Below are positions 8,366 through 17,484 of a stretch of 64,000 nt of DNA, piece after piece. Below the pieces are notes generated by a model. That model did no database searches, was not told where the DNA came from, and was given only the letters and a program-made list of their open reading frames with translations. The position numbers were made by a program, and so were the translations under genes. Position 1 is the first letter of the stretch; each line of letters opens with the position of its first letter. The DNA lies in contig NZ_JAKCPW010000019.1 in assembly GCF_021440085.1 (NCBI RefSeq), forward strand, positions 35,743 through 99,742, written 5' to 3'. This DNA comes from Dyadobacter sp. CY261 (GTDB lineage Bacteria; Bacteroidota; Bacteroidia; Cytophagales; Spirosomataceae).

Positions 8366-9647
8366 AATAGGAATAATCTCGCTTGCGATTACACTCGGTT
8401 GGAGTTGTACGGATCTTGCAACAAAACTGAAAGCACAAGGATTGGGCAATTCTCCGTATTCATCCCTGGGAATGGGGGAGTTTTACGGTGATGCATATTC
8501 CGATAATACTGCAATGGGAGGTTCCGGCGTCAGTACCGGAGGCGGTTTCCAGATCAATAACCTTAATCCGGCGCTCTGGGTACGCAACAGGTTTACGACG
8601 TTGGATGTTGGGTTGGTCGGGCAATATAAAAGTATCTCTTCGGGGAACCTGAGGCAACAAAATGCAGGTGGTAACCTGGCTTACCTGTCGCTCTCGTTTC
8701 CGGTCACACCAAGATGGGTAATCGGGGGGAGTTTGAAGCCTTACAGCTTTATCGATTACGAGAACACATTTATAAGGCCCGTATCAGGTTCATCGGGCGT
8801 TGCCCAGTACACTGTGTCGGGAAAGGGGGGCGTTAATAAGGCTTCTCTGGTCAATTCGTTTCAGATCGGGCGTTACGTAAGTTTGGGTCTGGAAAGTAGC
8901 TATTTCTTCGGTAATGTTCGCAGGGCTTCGGATGTTTCCTTATTCGTAAATGGCATTCCGTCCGATTATATGGTAAGCTTGAACGAACGTAACACTTATT
9001 CCGACGTAGCGTTCCGTGCAGGTGGTGCGGTGCGGATTCCTATTAAAAAAGAGAATAAACTAAATCTGAATGTCGGCGGTACATATAGTTTCAGCACATC
9101 ACTAAATTCCACAAAAACCACATCTTTCGAACTTACGCAAGGCTCATTCCCGGTAGCGGCACCGGATACGCTCGAGAACAACCTGGGAGGTTCGATGCAG
9201 GTGCCTGAGCAGTATCAGGTAGGGGCAAGCCTTGAATGGCCATTCAAGATGACGGTCTCCGTGGATTACAGCCACCAGACTTGGTCTAAATACAGAGGCT
9301 TCGGAAATGTAAATGAGAACCTTAACGATGTGGACCGGCTCCATGTCGGCCTGGAATATCTCCCGCGTTTCGCTTCGCTTAACTATTTCGACATCGTTCG
9401 TTACCGTGTCGGGTTCAGTACCGGAAGCACACCTTATGTAATCGGTACTACGAAGGTCAATGATACAAATGTGAGCCTTGGTTTCACCTTCCCAATGGGC
9501 CGCGGTTATGCCAACTTCCTTTCGGTTGCGCTGGTGGGAGGGCAAAGAGGAACGAACTCCGGCGGGGCCATCCGCGAGCGGTACGGTCGCATGGTTATTG
9601 GGATCACGCTTTTGGAAAAATGGTTCCAGAAACGGTTAATCGAATAA
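8349..9647 (+). CDS. Outer membrane beta-barrel protein (FadL-like)
   Basis: 432 residues with an N-terminal signal segment (MSLYSRIGIISLAITLGWSC...KAQG). The mature protein begins with GLGNSPYSSLGMGEFYGDA, the glycine/serine-rich opening often seen in FadL/OmpP1-like barrels of Bacteroidota, followed by repeated amphipathic strands to the C-terminus (YGRMVIGITLLEKWF). Cargo unknown. The position between coaX and lptC, with 17-base overlap upstream and 12 bases downstream, is a conserved-looking arrangement; a role in envelope lipid transport is only inferred from lptC. Confidence 0.7.
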   Translation: MSLYSRIGIISLAITLGWSCTDLATKLKAQGLGNSPYSSLGMGEFYGDAYSDNTAMGGSGVSTGGGFQINNLNPALWVRNRFTTLDVGLVGQYKSISSGNLRQQNAGGNLAYLSLSFPVTPRWVIGGSLKPYSFIDYENTFIRPVSGSSGVAQYTVSGKGGVNKASLVNSFQIGRYVSLGLESSYFFGNVRRASDVSLFVNGIPSDYMVSLNERNTYSDVAFRAGGAVRIPIKKENKLNLNVGGTYSFSTSLNSTKTTSFELTQGSFPVAAPDTLENNLGGSMQVPEQYQVGASLEWPFKMTVSVDYSHQTWSKYRGFGNVNENLNDVDRLHVGLEYLPRFASLNYFDIVRYRVGFSTGSTPYVIGTTKVNDTNVSLGFTFPMGRGYANFLSVALVGGQRGTNSGGAIRERYGRMVIGITLLEKWFQKRLIE

Positions 9648-9659
9648 TACGCTTGTTTG

Positions 9660-10235
9660 ATGCTTAGCCGAGCCATATATCAGTTTCTGAAAGGAGATAA
9701 TTGCTTATCTCCTTTTTGTATTATGGTTCTTTCTTCGCTGCTCTTTGTCGCATGTGAGTCTAAAAAGGATAAAATAGGCGCAGTGTATAACGGGCCGATG
9801 GAAGTTGTCAACGACCTCGTAGTGAAATATAGCGAGCAGGGGAATATGAAGGTTTATGTAAAAACGCCTAAGTCGCTCACTTATCAGAACGAAACCCGTG
9901 TTTTCCCGGATTCGGTTAACATCAGCTTTTTCGATTCACTGGGAACAGTGGTAACCACATTGCGATCTGATTCCGGCCGATACGATCGTAGTGCCGATGT
10001 GTATATTGTGAAGGGAAATGTGCGGGTTGTAAAATTGGAAACCGCGGAGATCCTTAAGACGTCTGAACTGAGTTGGAGTCCAGGCACACGTAAAGTGTTT
10101 ACAGATAAGGCGTTATCCATTAAGAATACCCGGACTTCAGAAATTACCAATGCAACCGGGATGGATGCTGAGCAAGATTTCTCACGCATCAAACTACGAA
10201 AAATGACAGGGCTTTATAAGTTTACCGGCCCCTAA
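9660..10235 (+). CDS. lptC: LPS export protein LptC
   Basis: 191 residues. A hydrophobic lipoprotein-like N-terminus (SLLFVAC) is followed by the OstA-like jellyroll pattern: YSEQGNMKVYVKTPKSLTYQNETRVFPDSVNISFFDSLG and repeated strands such as DVYIVKGNVRVV and the NATGMDAEQDFSRIKL ending. LptC links the inner-membrane LPS exporter LptBFG to the periplasmic bridge. ATG 9660 is used; a TTG lies just before it. The stop codon overlaps that of the convergent cytochrome gene by 4 bases, so no room is left for a terminator. Confidence 0.88.
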   Translation: MLSRAIYQFLKGDNCLSPFCIMVLSSLLFVACESKKDKIGAVYNGPMEVVNDLVVKYSEQGNMKVYVKTPKSLTYQNETRVFPDSVNISFFDSLGTVVTTLRSDSGRYDRSADVYIVKGNVRVVKLETAEILKTSELSWSPGTRKVFTDKALSIKNTRTSEITNATGMDAEQDFSRIKLRKMTGLYKFTGP

Positions 10236-10669
10236 TCCGGTTTGCAATCTGCCAGCGCCTTGTGTACGAATTCAATGGGAGTATAAACGCTGTCCTTACC
10301 CCATTTCATCGAAACAAAACTTATAATTTCCGCAATTTCGATCTCTGTTAGCTTGGGGTTCGGCGGCATAGGCCTGTTGAATGGCTTGCCATTCACTACA
10401 ATCGTGTCATTCATTCCGTATTGGATAATGCACGCCACCCGAGCTCTATCGGTGATAATCGACGACCCTGCGATGGGAGGGTAGAGATTCGACATGCCCT
10501 TGCCCTCCATTTGGTGGCAGTTGGCACAATGCGTCATATACAGTTGTTGCCCCGTCACAAAATACTGCTCACTTTTCAGTTCTTCCGAGCTGCGGCAGGC
10601 GCTCAGGCCCAGCAGTAAAAATGCCAGTGTACGGGCCGTCGCGGCATTGTTGATGTGCAGCAGTTTCAT
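10232..10669 (-). CDS. c-type cytochrome lipoprotein
   Basis: 145 residues. Lipoprotein signal (LAFLLLGLSAC, Cys about residue 25), then a single class I cytochrome c domain with the heme motif CANCH (about residues 49-53) and a distal Met in the RPMPPNPKLTEIEIAEIISFV stretch typical of monohaem electron carriers. It is attached to the envelope as an electron carrier. It is encoded in an operon with an SCO-like copper protein (start overlaps the SCO stop by 4 bases), which suggests a link to cytochrome oxidase supply. Confidence 0.9.
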   Translation of the reverse strand: MKLLHINNAATARTLAFLLLGLSACRSSEELKSEQYFVTGQQLYMTHCANCHQMEGKGMSNLYPPIAGSSIITDRARVACIIQYGMNDTIVVNGKPFNRPMPPNPKLTEIEIAEIISFVSMKWGKDSVYTPIEFVHKALADCKPD

Positions 10670-11328
10670 TTCTTGTACTCGGCGAGCAGCCGTTCCATGT
10701 CATTAAGTAGCTTCTTCGTCCCTTCTTCCGTGGTGCCGTCATACATTCCTCGCACATGCTTATCCTTATCAATCAGAATGAATGCGCCGCTGTGGATGTA
10801 GCCGCCTTGTACTGTGGTGTCTTCCTTGGCGGTGGACATGTAGTTGTTTTGTCCTATTTCATAGATTCTCGCTTTGTCGCCGGTCAAGAATTGCCATTGC
10901 CGGCCCTCCACACCAAGGTCTTTCGCAAATTTGTTAAGAACCGCCGGCGTGTCATGTTCGGGATCAATAGAATGGGAGAGGATCATTACATCGGGGTTGC
11001 CTTTGTAAGCTTCATATACTTTTACCATCTGCTTTTTCATGACCGGGCAAATGGTAGGGCAGGTTGTAAAGAAAAAATCCGTCACGTAGATTTTGTTTTC
11101 CACTATTTTCTCCGTGATCGTATCGCCATATTGATTGACAAAGGCAAATTTTGGGATGGTATTATAAACGGTGTCAACCACTTCCTTTCCGTCCACGGTC
11201 TTCTTCACCCAGTCGCGCTCTCCCAGGATAGGCAGTTTCTTGTCTGAATCGCCACAGGCTGTGATAGCCGCAATGCAAGTTGAAACAAAAAGGGAGCGTA
11301 AAAGAATGGATTTTAATTTTGAGTTCAT
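10666..11328 (-). CDS. SCO1/SenC family copper chaperone, thioredoxin fold
   Basis: 220 residues with an N-terminal lipoprotein/signal region (ITAC). The thioredoxin-like SCO fold carries the copper-binding TTCPTICPVMKK (CxxxC) and the downstream conserved His in YIHSGAFILIDKD. SCO proteins deliver copper to the CuA site of cytochrome c oxidase or act as thiol reductants. The gene lies between a coiled-coil lipoprotein gene (7 bp upstream) and the cytochrome c gene (4-bp overlap), making a small respiratory operon. Confidence 0.92.
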   Translation of the reverse strand: MNSKLKSILLRSLFVSTCIAAITACGDSDKKLPILGERDWVKKTVDGKEVVDTVYNTIPKFAFVNQYGDTITEKIVENKIYVTDFFFTTCPTICPVMKKQMVKVYEAYKGNPDVMILSHSIDPEHDTPAVLNKFAKDLGVEGRQWQFLTGDKARIYEIGQNNYMSTAKEDTTVQGGYIHSGAFILIDKDKHVRGMYDGTTEEGTKKLLNDMERLLAEYKK

Positions 11329-11335
11329 AAACGGG

Positions 11336-11773
11336 TTATTCTAAAAAAGTTTTGGCTTCCTGAATGGATTTCAGCGTTGCTTGTTTCACCAGCAAAATTT
11401 TCTCCCTCTCTCCTTCGAAATACAGAATGGATTGCTTGGGGTCTAGTTTTTTGGCTGAATCGCCGCGGTATTCGTGCATCCAGTCCATCATTAACTTGTC
11501 CGCGTCGAGCAACTTCTGGTTCAGGTCAACCGCCTTGATGCGCTGCTCCGCCATTGTATTGCTGCTTACACCTACATTTTGAAGGCTGTCTATATCCTGG
11601 ATTTTCTTGGAAAGTTGAGATTTCAGGCTCATAATTTCTTCTTGCTTAGGCATTACTTCATCATGTATGGCCAGTACTTCGGTTTCAAGACCGGTAATTT
11701 TCTCCTGGTCTTTATCCTTGCCACATGCGCATAAGAAAATGGTAACAAATGATAGAAGGATGAGGTTTTTCAT
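11336..11773 (-). CDS. Coiled-coil lipoprotein
   Basis: 145 residues. Lipoprotein signal (MKNLILLSFVTIFLCAC, Cys 17), then mostly helical sequence with heptad-like spacing (ITGLETEVLAIHDEVM...IMSLKSQLSKKIQDIDSL). Similar Bacteroidota proteins are often mis-named viral A-type inclusion protein. First gene of the SCO/cytochrome c operon; a structural or chaperone role in the envelope is inferred only from that. Confidence 0.7.
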   Translation of the reverse strand: MKNLILLSFVTIFLCACGKDKDQEKITGLETEVLAIHDEVMPKQEEIMSLKSQLSKKIQDIDSLQNVGVSSNTMAEQRIKAVDLNQKLLDADKLMMDWMHEYRGDSAKKLDPKQSILYFEGEREKILLVKQATLKSIQEAKTFLE

Positions 11774-11805
11774 AATAAGTTGAGTTAATCGCTAGTTTGC
11801 ACGGT

Positions 11806-13461
11806 TTAATCTCTCAGGATCATCTCGCGGGCATTATGCAAGACGGCTTCGGAAGGATTGTGCCCACCGATCATTTGGGCGATTTCCTGTACACGTTCGT
11901 CGATGGTAAGTTTTTTAATCCTGCTGACAGTCTTGTCGGATGAGTGATCTTTATAAACGAAATAGTGCGCATCGCCGCTGCTGGCGATCTGGTGCAAATG
12001 GGTAATAGCGATGATCTGGTGATTAACAGCCATGTTTTGCATCATCTTTCCCATCTTCTTCGCGATTTCTCCGGAAACACCCGTATCGATCTCATCGAAA
12101 ATAATGGTCGGCAATTTTCGCTTGTCGGCCAGTATATATTTAATAACCATCATCAGCCGGGAAAATTCCCCACCCGACGCAACTAATTTCAATTCCTGGG
12201 GTACAATGCCTTTGTTGCCACTGAAAAGAAAGGTAACCGAATCGATTCCGGTTGGCGACGGTGCCGTTTCGCCGATCTGAATGCTAAGCGAGGCATTGGG
12301 AATGCCTAGTTCAAACAGCCGGTCCAGAATAAGTTTTTCAATAGCCTTCGTTACTTTTTTACGGCGTTCCGAAAGCGCTTTCGCCCCTCCAAGCATTTTG
12401 TCCATCGTCTGGGCAACTTTCTTTTCCGCTGCGGCGAGATCGTCGTCAAGGTTCATGACAATACCCAATTTACCCTGCAATCCCTCCTCTATTGCCAGCA
12501 ATTGACCAACTGTTGATACCTGATGTTTTTTCAATAACGAATAAATCAAATCCAGCCGCTCCTGAACGACTTCCGTTCGTGCGGAGTCGAGCTCTATATT
12601 ATGATTAACCTGGTCTATTTCTTCCGCAAGATCACGAAGTTCTATCAATGCACTTTGTGCCCGTTGCCTAAGTACATCATATTCAGTAACAAGGCGTGAA
12701 GCTTGAGTCAGCGAACTTACAGCACTTTTCAGCAGATCGAGTGCCGAGTTTTCGGGATCGTCGAGGTAAGCATGAGCCAGTTGAAGGCGCTCTTTGATTT
12801 CAACTGCATTTTCAAGGATTGTCAGTTCCTGTTCCAGTTTTTCCTGCTCGTCGGCTTTTAAGCCGGCATTGTTCAGTTCGGTAAACAGAAACTGATCATA
12901 ATCGAATTCCTTGCGCAGCTGATGTGCCTGCTTTTTTAATTCATCCAGTGCTTTTACAGCATCCCGGTACGCATTGAAGTGGGCCTGATAGGACTTAAGC
13001 AGATCCGTATTTTCAGCGTAGGAGTCGACCACCCGCAATTGAAATTCATTGTTGCCGAGCAATATCGAATCGTGTTGGGAGTGGATATCGAGCAGTTGCA
13101 TACCGATTTTCCGCAATGTTTCGAGATTGACAGGCGTGTCGTTGATAAATGCCCGCGACTTGCCGGCTGCCGAAATCTCGCGGCGGACAATGCACTCATC
13201 TGAAAAATCCAGGTTTTCGTCCTCGAAATTGGGTGCCAGATCGTAGCCAGTCAGATTAAAAGTGCCCTCAATGACGCATTTTTCGGTGCTGTCGTACAAG
13301 GATTTAGCATCTGCCCGATTTCCCAATAGCAGTCCAATGGCCCCAAGCATAATCGATTTTCCCGCTCCCGTTTCACCAGTAATGATGTTCAGGCCGGGGT
13401 CGGGTGACATCTCGAGGTGCTTTATCAGCGCGTAATTTTTGATCAGTAAATTAGAAAGCAT
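11806..13461 (-). CDS. recN: DNA repair protein RecN
   Basis: 551 residues, the usual RecN length. SMC-like ATPase head: Walker A GETGAGKSIMLGAIGLLLG near residue 30, LLDIHSQHDSILLG, a long central coiled coil (about 160-370), then the C-terminal ABC signature ASGGEFSRLMMVIKYIL and Walker B TIIFDEIDTGVSGEIA. It acts in cytoplasmic double-strand-break repair. Last gene of the leftward bamD - rpoZ - coaBC - DUF4835 - small protein - recN run. Confidence 0.97.
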   Translation of the reverse strand: MLSNLLIKNYALIKHLEMSPDPGLNIITGETGAGKSIMLGAIGLLLGNRADAKSLYDSTEKCVIEGTFNLTGYDLAPNFEDENLDFSDECIVRREISAAGKSRAFINDTPVNLETLRKIGMQLLDIHSQHDSILLGNNEFQLRVVDSYAENTDLLKSYQAHFNAYRDAVKALDELKKQAHQLRKEFDYDQFLFTELNNAGLKADEQEKLEQELTILENAVEIKERLQLAHAYLDDPENSALDLLKSAVSSLTQASRLVTEYDVLRQRAQSALIELRDLAEEIDQVNHNIELDSARTEVVQERLDLIYSLLKKHQVSTVGQLLAIEEGLQGKLGIVMNLDDDLAAAEKKVAQTMDKMLGGAKALSERRKKVTKAIEKLILDRLFELGIPNASLSIQIGETAPSPTGIDSVTFLFSGNKGIVPQELKLVASGGEFSRLMMVIKYILADKRKLPTIIFDEIDTGVSGEIAKKMGKMMQNMAVNHQIIAITHLHQIASSGDAHYFVYKDHSSDKTVSRIKKLTIDERVQEIAQMIGGHNPSEAVLHNAREMILRD

Positions 13462-13593
13462 ATCTAATTTAAACAGCAGATTACCGGAGATAGTGCAACC
13501 TGTCTGTGATGAAGGGAATCAAGCTCGTCTCCGGTACGAATATAGTTATGATCTGGCCAAATAGGAAATATGGGCAGGAAGTAACCTGGGATT

Positions 13594-13848
13594 TTAAATG
13601 CTCAAATGTCGGCTTTGCGGTACGGAGCCTGTATTATCGTCATAAACGAGTTCATAAAGCTCCGAGAGCGGGATCTGATGCAGATGATCGCGAGTGTCTT
13701 TCAGGCTGATATGCGTGGAGTCAGCGTTTATAAGCCTTCCGAAAATGGTGTTCCCGTTGGAAAGCACCGCATTAACAGCTTGTTTTTTTAAACTTAGCTG
13801 GTTGTTCTTTATTTCGTCGGGTTGTACCCGTATTAGCCGTTTACTCAT
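13594..13848 (-). CDS. Small LSm-like protein of unknown function
   Basis: 84 residues. The core VNAVLSNGNTIFGRLINADSTHISLKDTRDHLHQIPLSELYELVYD has the strand order and Gly positions of an Sm/LSm-like five-stranded barrel. It lies between the DUF4835 gene and recN in the same direction, 10 bp after the DUF4835 stop. Its regular presence in this gene run in Bacteroidota makes it a real gene; the function is not known. Confidence 0.65.
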   Translation of the reverse strand: MSKRLIRVQPDEIKNNQLSLKKQAVNAVLSNGNTIFGRLINADSTHISLKDTRDHLHQIPLSELYELVYDDNTGSVPQSRHLSI

Positions 13849-13858
13849 TACGTATACG

Positions 13859-14785
13859 CTACATGGATAGCCGCTGATAGAGCTGGGTTTTCGAAGGATC
13901 GAGTCCTATCAGCAGGGCATATGCCTGAGACCGTTGTTCGGGCAAGCCTTCAATTAATATTTTGTACAACTCATCCGATTTTGCGTCAAAAAACGAGTTA
14001 ATAACTACACTAGCCGGACGTAGCTGGTTGACTTCTTTCATAGTGTTCAGAAATTCCAGGACTTTGGCACGCGTTTCGGCCGGATTCTGGGTTGCCACAT
14101 CCAGACCCTGGCGATAATATTTGTACATGCCCTCGCGAAAAGGCGTGAATTGTTGACTTTGAAGGTTCTCTATCAGCCAATAGCGGTTTTTGGAATCACC
14201 GTTGGCATCCCAGCCTCTTTTATTAGGCGAGGAATTTCTGGCTAGATTAACGAGGTTGAATGCCTTCTGAACATAAGGCGATCCACCCATTTTGCTGAAT
14301 GAGTCATAATCAAATATCAGCGCAATGTTGGCATAGAATGCCAGAATGTAGGGTAGCTCTTCTGTATAGCTGTTTTCATTGAAATACAACTGCGTACTGG
14401 GAAGATATGTGAAACTAAAATTCTTGTCCACATAAGTGAAAAGAACCGTTTCGTAAGTTGAATTATAAACCGGTCGCGACACGATCAATTGCGCATTACC
14501 TTCATAATTTCCCTGGCTTAACGAGCGGGTAAGGTTTACATTGAGCTTGCATTTGATTTTCTCATCCTTGCCAAACTGATCGTTTGTCCAGCGCGTATTG
14601 TTAAGAAAATCATTTAAGTAAGTTTGCAGCTGGTTCATCGACTGCGGGTCGGTCTTTTGCTGCGCAACCAACTGCTCGTAGTTGAGATTGACGGTGAACT
14701 GGAGCTCCTGCCCCAGCGCCCGCTGCCCCGGCGCCACCAAAAGTAGCGGAAGGGCAAGGATCAATAATTTTATGCTTCGCTCCAT
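13859..14785 (-). CDS. DUF4835 family exported protein
   Basis: 308 residues with a signal peptide (LLILALPLLLVAPGQRALG). The mature start QELQFTVNLNYEQLVAQQKTDPQSMNQLQTYLNDFLNNTRWT is the characteristic opening of the DUF4835 family, found across T9SS-carrying Bacteroidota and placed directly downstream of coaBC. The start overlaps coaBC by 16 bases. The protein is presumably periplasmic or outer-membrane-associated; a T9SS link is from family distribution, not from this sequence. Confidence 0.88.
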   Translation of the reverse strand: MERSIKLLILALPLLLVAPGQRALGQELQFTVNLNYEQLVAQQKTDPQSMNQLQTYLNDFLNNTRWTNDQFGKDEKIKCKLNVNLTRSLSQGNYEGNAQLIVSRPVYNSTYETVLFTYVDKNFSFTYLPSTQLYFNENSYTEELPYILAFYANIALIFDYDSFSKMGGSPYVQKAFNLVNLARNSSPNKRGWDANGDSKNRYWLIENLQSQQFTPFREGMYKYYRQGLDVATQNPAETRAKVLEFLNTMKEVNQLRPASVVINSFFDAKSDELYKILIEGLPEQRSQAYALLIGLDPSKTQLYQRLSM

Positions 14786-15978
14786 TTGGCTAGTACGATA
14801 TTGAATATGTCCTGCGCGACCTCATCCTTGGATTTAAGGTCAAACTGCTGCACATTTTTGTCCTTGTCAATAACGGTTATTTTGTTGGTATCGTGTGCGA
14901 AACCGGCACCGGGATCGTTCAGGGAATTCAAAACAATGTAATCGAAGTTTTTTCGGGCCAATTTATCCTGGGCGTGGGCGAGTTCATTCTCCGTTTCCAA
15001 TGCAAATCCGATGATTATCTGACCTGGTTTTTTCATCTGGCCCAAAGTCGCTGCAATATCGGTTGTTTTTACAAGATCAAGCGACATGCTATCACCTTGT
15101 TTTTTAATCTTTTGATCGGCAACGCGTCGCGGCATGTAGTCGGCCACTGCTGCCGCAAAAATAACAAGGTCGCTGCCTTCAAAATTACTATTTGCAGCAT
15201 TCAACATCTGATTCGCGGTTTCAACAGGAATTGTCAGGATATTTGGGTGTGAAGCTTTCAAATGCGTAGGACCACTGACAAGGGTTACCAAAGCGCCCGA
15301 GGCGGCAAAAGCCTCAGCGATGGCGTATCCCATTTTACCCGACGAACGGTTACTGATAAATCGCACGGGATCTATCGACTCCACAGTGGGGCCAGCAGTG
15401 ATCAGCACACGTTTAGCGGCGACTGCCGGGCGCTTTGCAAAGTGTGCATTCAATATTTTTACAATATTTTCAGGCTCAGCTAATCGTCCGTCACCGATCA
15501 ACCCGCTAGCCAGTTCACCGTGTTCCGGCGAAATGAAATGGTTGCCGTAGCTGGTCAGCGTTTCGATGTTGCGTTGCGTGGAAGGGTGCCTGAACATATC
15601 CACATCCATCGCCGGGGCGAAGAACACCGGGCATCTTGCCGAAAGATAAATGGCCGTCAGGAGATCGTCACAATGACCGTTGGCACATTTGGAAAGTACC
15701 TTGGCAGTTGCAGGGGCGACAATCATCAGATCGGCCCAAAGCCCGTGCTGGACGTGATTGTTCCATTCGCCGGTTTCGGCGCTGATAAATGACGAAAGTA
15801 CCGGATTTTTCGAGAGCGTAGATAAGGTCAGCGGGGTAATGAATTCGGTCGCGGATTGTGTCATCACAACCCGTACTTCCGCCGCTTCTTTTACGAGCAG
15901 CCGCACCAGCAATGCCGATTTATAGGCGGCTATGCTTCCGGTTACACCAAGCAGAATTTTTTTACCTTTCAGATTCAA
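14770..15978 (-). CDS. coaBC: Bifunctional phosphopantothenoylcysteine decarboxylase/phosphopantothenate-cysteine ligase
   Basis: 402 residues from a TTG start at 15978, giving LNLKGKKILLGVTGSIAAYKSALLVRLL-type N-terminus. The CoaC half binds FMN and has ATAKVLSKCANGHCDDLL and the active APAMDVDMF segment; the CoaB half begins near residue 185 with GPTVESIDPVRFISNRSSGKMG and ends with the KITVIDKDKNVQQF region. It carries out steps 2 and 3 of CoA synthesis. The frame stays open upstream to 16281, but that stretch covers the rpoZ terminator (16074-16112) and is not used. Confidence 0.95.
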   Translation of the reverse strand: MNLKGKKILLGVTGSIAAYKSALLVRLLVKEAAEVRVVMTQSATEFITPLTLSTLSKNPVLSSFISAETGEWNNHVQHGLWADLMIVAPATAKVLSKCANGHCDDLLTAIYLSARCPVFFAPAMDVDMFRHPSTQRNIETLTSYGNHFISPEHGELASGLIGDGRLAEPENIVKILNAHFAKRPAVAAKRVLITAGPTVESIDPVRFISNRSSGKMGYAIAEAFAASGALVTLVSGPTHLKASHPNILTIPVETANQMLNAANSNFEGSDLVIFAAAVADYMPRRVADQKIKKQGDSMSLDLVKTTDIAATLGQMKKPGQIIIGFALETENELAHAQDKLARKNFDYIVLNSLNDPGAGFAHDTNKITVIDKDKNVQQFDLKSKDEVAQDIFNIVLAKWSEA

Positions 15979-16073
15979 AGTACAAGACTTTCGATGATGG
16001 CTTTTTAGTGCCAGTAATTCAGTGTCGGTAAATTTACAGAGATATCGCATTTCGCGATGGCTGCCCCAGCAAA

Positions 16074-16112
16074 TAAAAAGCCCGCCATCAATTTCAGATT
16101 CATGGCGGGCTT
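16074..16112 (-). terminator. Hairpin terminator/attenuator between rpoZ and coaBC
   Basis: AAAAAGCCCGCCAT and ATGGCGGGCTTTT form a long perfect stem around a 12-base loop; on the minus strand it ends in a run of U. It lies 18 bp after the rpoZ stop and 95 bp before coaBC, so it may only partly stop transcription into coaBC. Confidence 0.8.
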
Positions 16113-16129
16113 TTCGAAATGTCACAATA

Positions 16130-16441
16130 TTATTCTTCGGTTGTATCGCGGTAGCTGTGGTAAGTTTTACCTTCGATGAATTCATCGATAGAAATGCTTC
16201 CCGCCTTAGGCATGCGTTCGTAAAACTTCGAAATTTCAATCTGCTCTCTGTTTTCGAATACTTCTTCGAGATTGTCGACACCAGAGGCGAATTCGGCTAG
16301 CTTGTTATTTAGCTCTTCCTTCATCTTGCTGGAAATCTGGCGTGCCCTTTTTGAAATGACAGACACGGACTCATACAGGTTACCTGTTACCGCCGCTATC
16401 TTGTCTGTATCACGGGTGATGATTGATGGATTCGTTGCCAT
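16130..16441 (-). CDS. rpoZ: RNA polymerase omega subunit (RpoZ/Rpb6-type)
   Basis: 103 residues. It starts MATNPSIITRDTDKIAAVTGNLYESVSVISKRARQIS, the conserved promoter-proximal helix pattern of omega subunits in Bacteroidota. It is located between bamD (upstream, 44 bp) and coaBC, as in many genomes of the phylum, where it is often left as hypothetical. Omega helps assemble and stabilise the beta' subunit. Confidence 0.82.
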   Translation of the reverse strand: MATNPSIITRDTDKIAAVTGNLYESVSVISKRARQISSKMKEELNNKLAEFASGVDNLEEVFENREQIEISKFYERMPKAGSISIDEFIEGKTYHSYRDTTEE

Positions 16442-16485
16442 AATGGTCTGATATAGTTAAAATTTTAAAACAATGTAATAATACC

Positions 16486-17409
16486 CTACTGCCCGTTAGG
16501 CGCACTTATCGCAGGGGTGGTAACCTTCGCCGGCTTGGTCGTCGGATCAGGTTGGGATTCTTTCACTTTTTGTCTTTCCGCTTCCGTCTTAGCGATCACG
16601 TCGATCTGCTTTTGGCTGTCGTCGTACATTTTCTCGGCGTCGCGGTTGTATTTGCCAGTCGGATATTTGTCCACAAGCTCCTGATAGAACTTGACGACTT
16701 CCTGATATCTTTCTTTTTGTTTGTCGCTGAAACTATTGGATGCAAGGTTAAACTGTGATTCTACCTTTAGAAAAGCAAGTTCCTCGTTGTATTGCGAATC
16801 CGGAAAGTCTTTCCGGAAGTTTTCAATGGAGATAACCGCCGATTTGAGCGACATAGGGTTAAAATCACTGATTTTGTGATAAAGCCTTGCGCGCTCGTAC
16901 GCTTTCTTTTCCAGCTTGGACCTCAATTCCAGGATGTATCGGGTACACTCTTCGCGGAACGGGCTTTCAGGATAGGTATTGATGAAATCCTGCATGGCCG
17001 AAATTGCCGTAAAGGTGCTGGTTTGATCCAGGTTATAAGGCGAAGAATCTTTGTACAGCGAAAAAGCATGCATATACAACGATTCCTGCGCATAATCGCT
17101 ACGCGCATAGGTGTCGTAAAACTTTTTGAAAAGAAACTGGCTGGTATTATACTGGCCTTGGTGGTATTGGGAATAGGCGTAATAGAATTGAGCCAATTCC
17201 GATTCCGTACTTCCCTTCAACAGGGGAATCAATTCCTCAAACAACAGCCCCGACCGGTAATAATCGGCCTTTTTGTAGTAGGCCATCGCAGCATCGTACT
17301 TCTGCTGATCTGTACCCGTCTTCTGTAACCTGGAGAACTTACTGCAGGAGGTAACAACAAGGATTGCAATGAATAGCAAGAAATAGCTTGCCGGACTGTT
17401 TTTTCGCAT
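16486..17409 (-). CDS. bamD: Outer membrane assembly lipoprotein BamD
   Basis: 307 residues. Lipoprotein signal with Cys about residue 22 (ILVVTSCSKFSRL), then TPR-like helical hairpins: YDAAMAYYKKADYYRSGLLFEELIPLL, AQFYYAYSQYHQGQYNTSQFLFKKF and more to about residue 270, ending in a Lys/Pro-rich tail. BamD is the TPR lipoprotein of the BAM machine that inserts beta-barrels into the outer membrane. First gene of the bamD-rpoZ-coaBC-DUF4835-recN run. Confidence 0.9.
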   Translation of the reverse strand: MRKNSPASYFLLFIAILVVTSCSKFSRLQKTGTDQQKYDAAMAYYKKADYYRSGLLFEELIPLLKGSTESELAQFYYAYSQYHQGQYNTSQFLFKKFYDTYARSDYAQESLYMHAFSLYKDSSPYNLDQTSTFTAISAMQDFINTYPESPFREECTRYILELRSKLEKKAYERARLYHKISDFNPMSLKSAVISIENFRKDFPDSQYNEELAFLKVESQFNLASNSFSDKQKERYQEVVKFYQELVDKYPTGKYNRDAEKMYDDSQKQIDVIAKTEAERQKVKESQPDPTTKPAKVTTPAISAPNGQ

Positions 17410-17484
17410 ATTAACCGCAAAGGTAATAAAAAAGCTACATCATCCATAACGAATGCGTAGCTGAAAATAGTGTTAAACGTTAGT

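Noticed and set aside
13506..13709. Rightward 67-codon reading frame between recN and the LSm-like gene
   Set aside because: It overlaps the 3' end of the LSm-like gene on the other strand and shows no start signal or recognisable pattern.
15979..16281. N-terminal extension of about 100 residues in frame with coaBC
   Set aside because: It runs through the hairpin at 16074-16112 and into the end of rpoZ in the same direction, and the family starts at the GVTGSIAAYK region.
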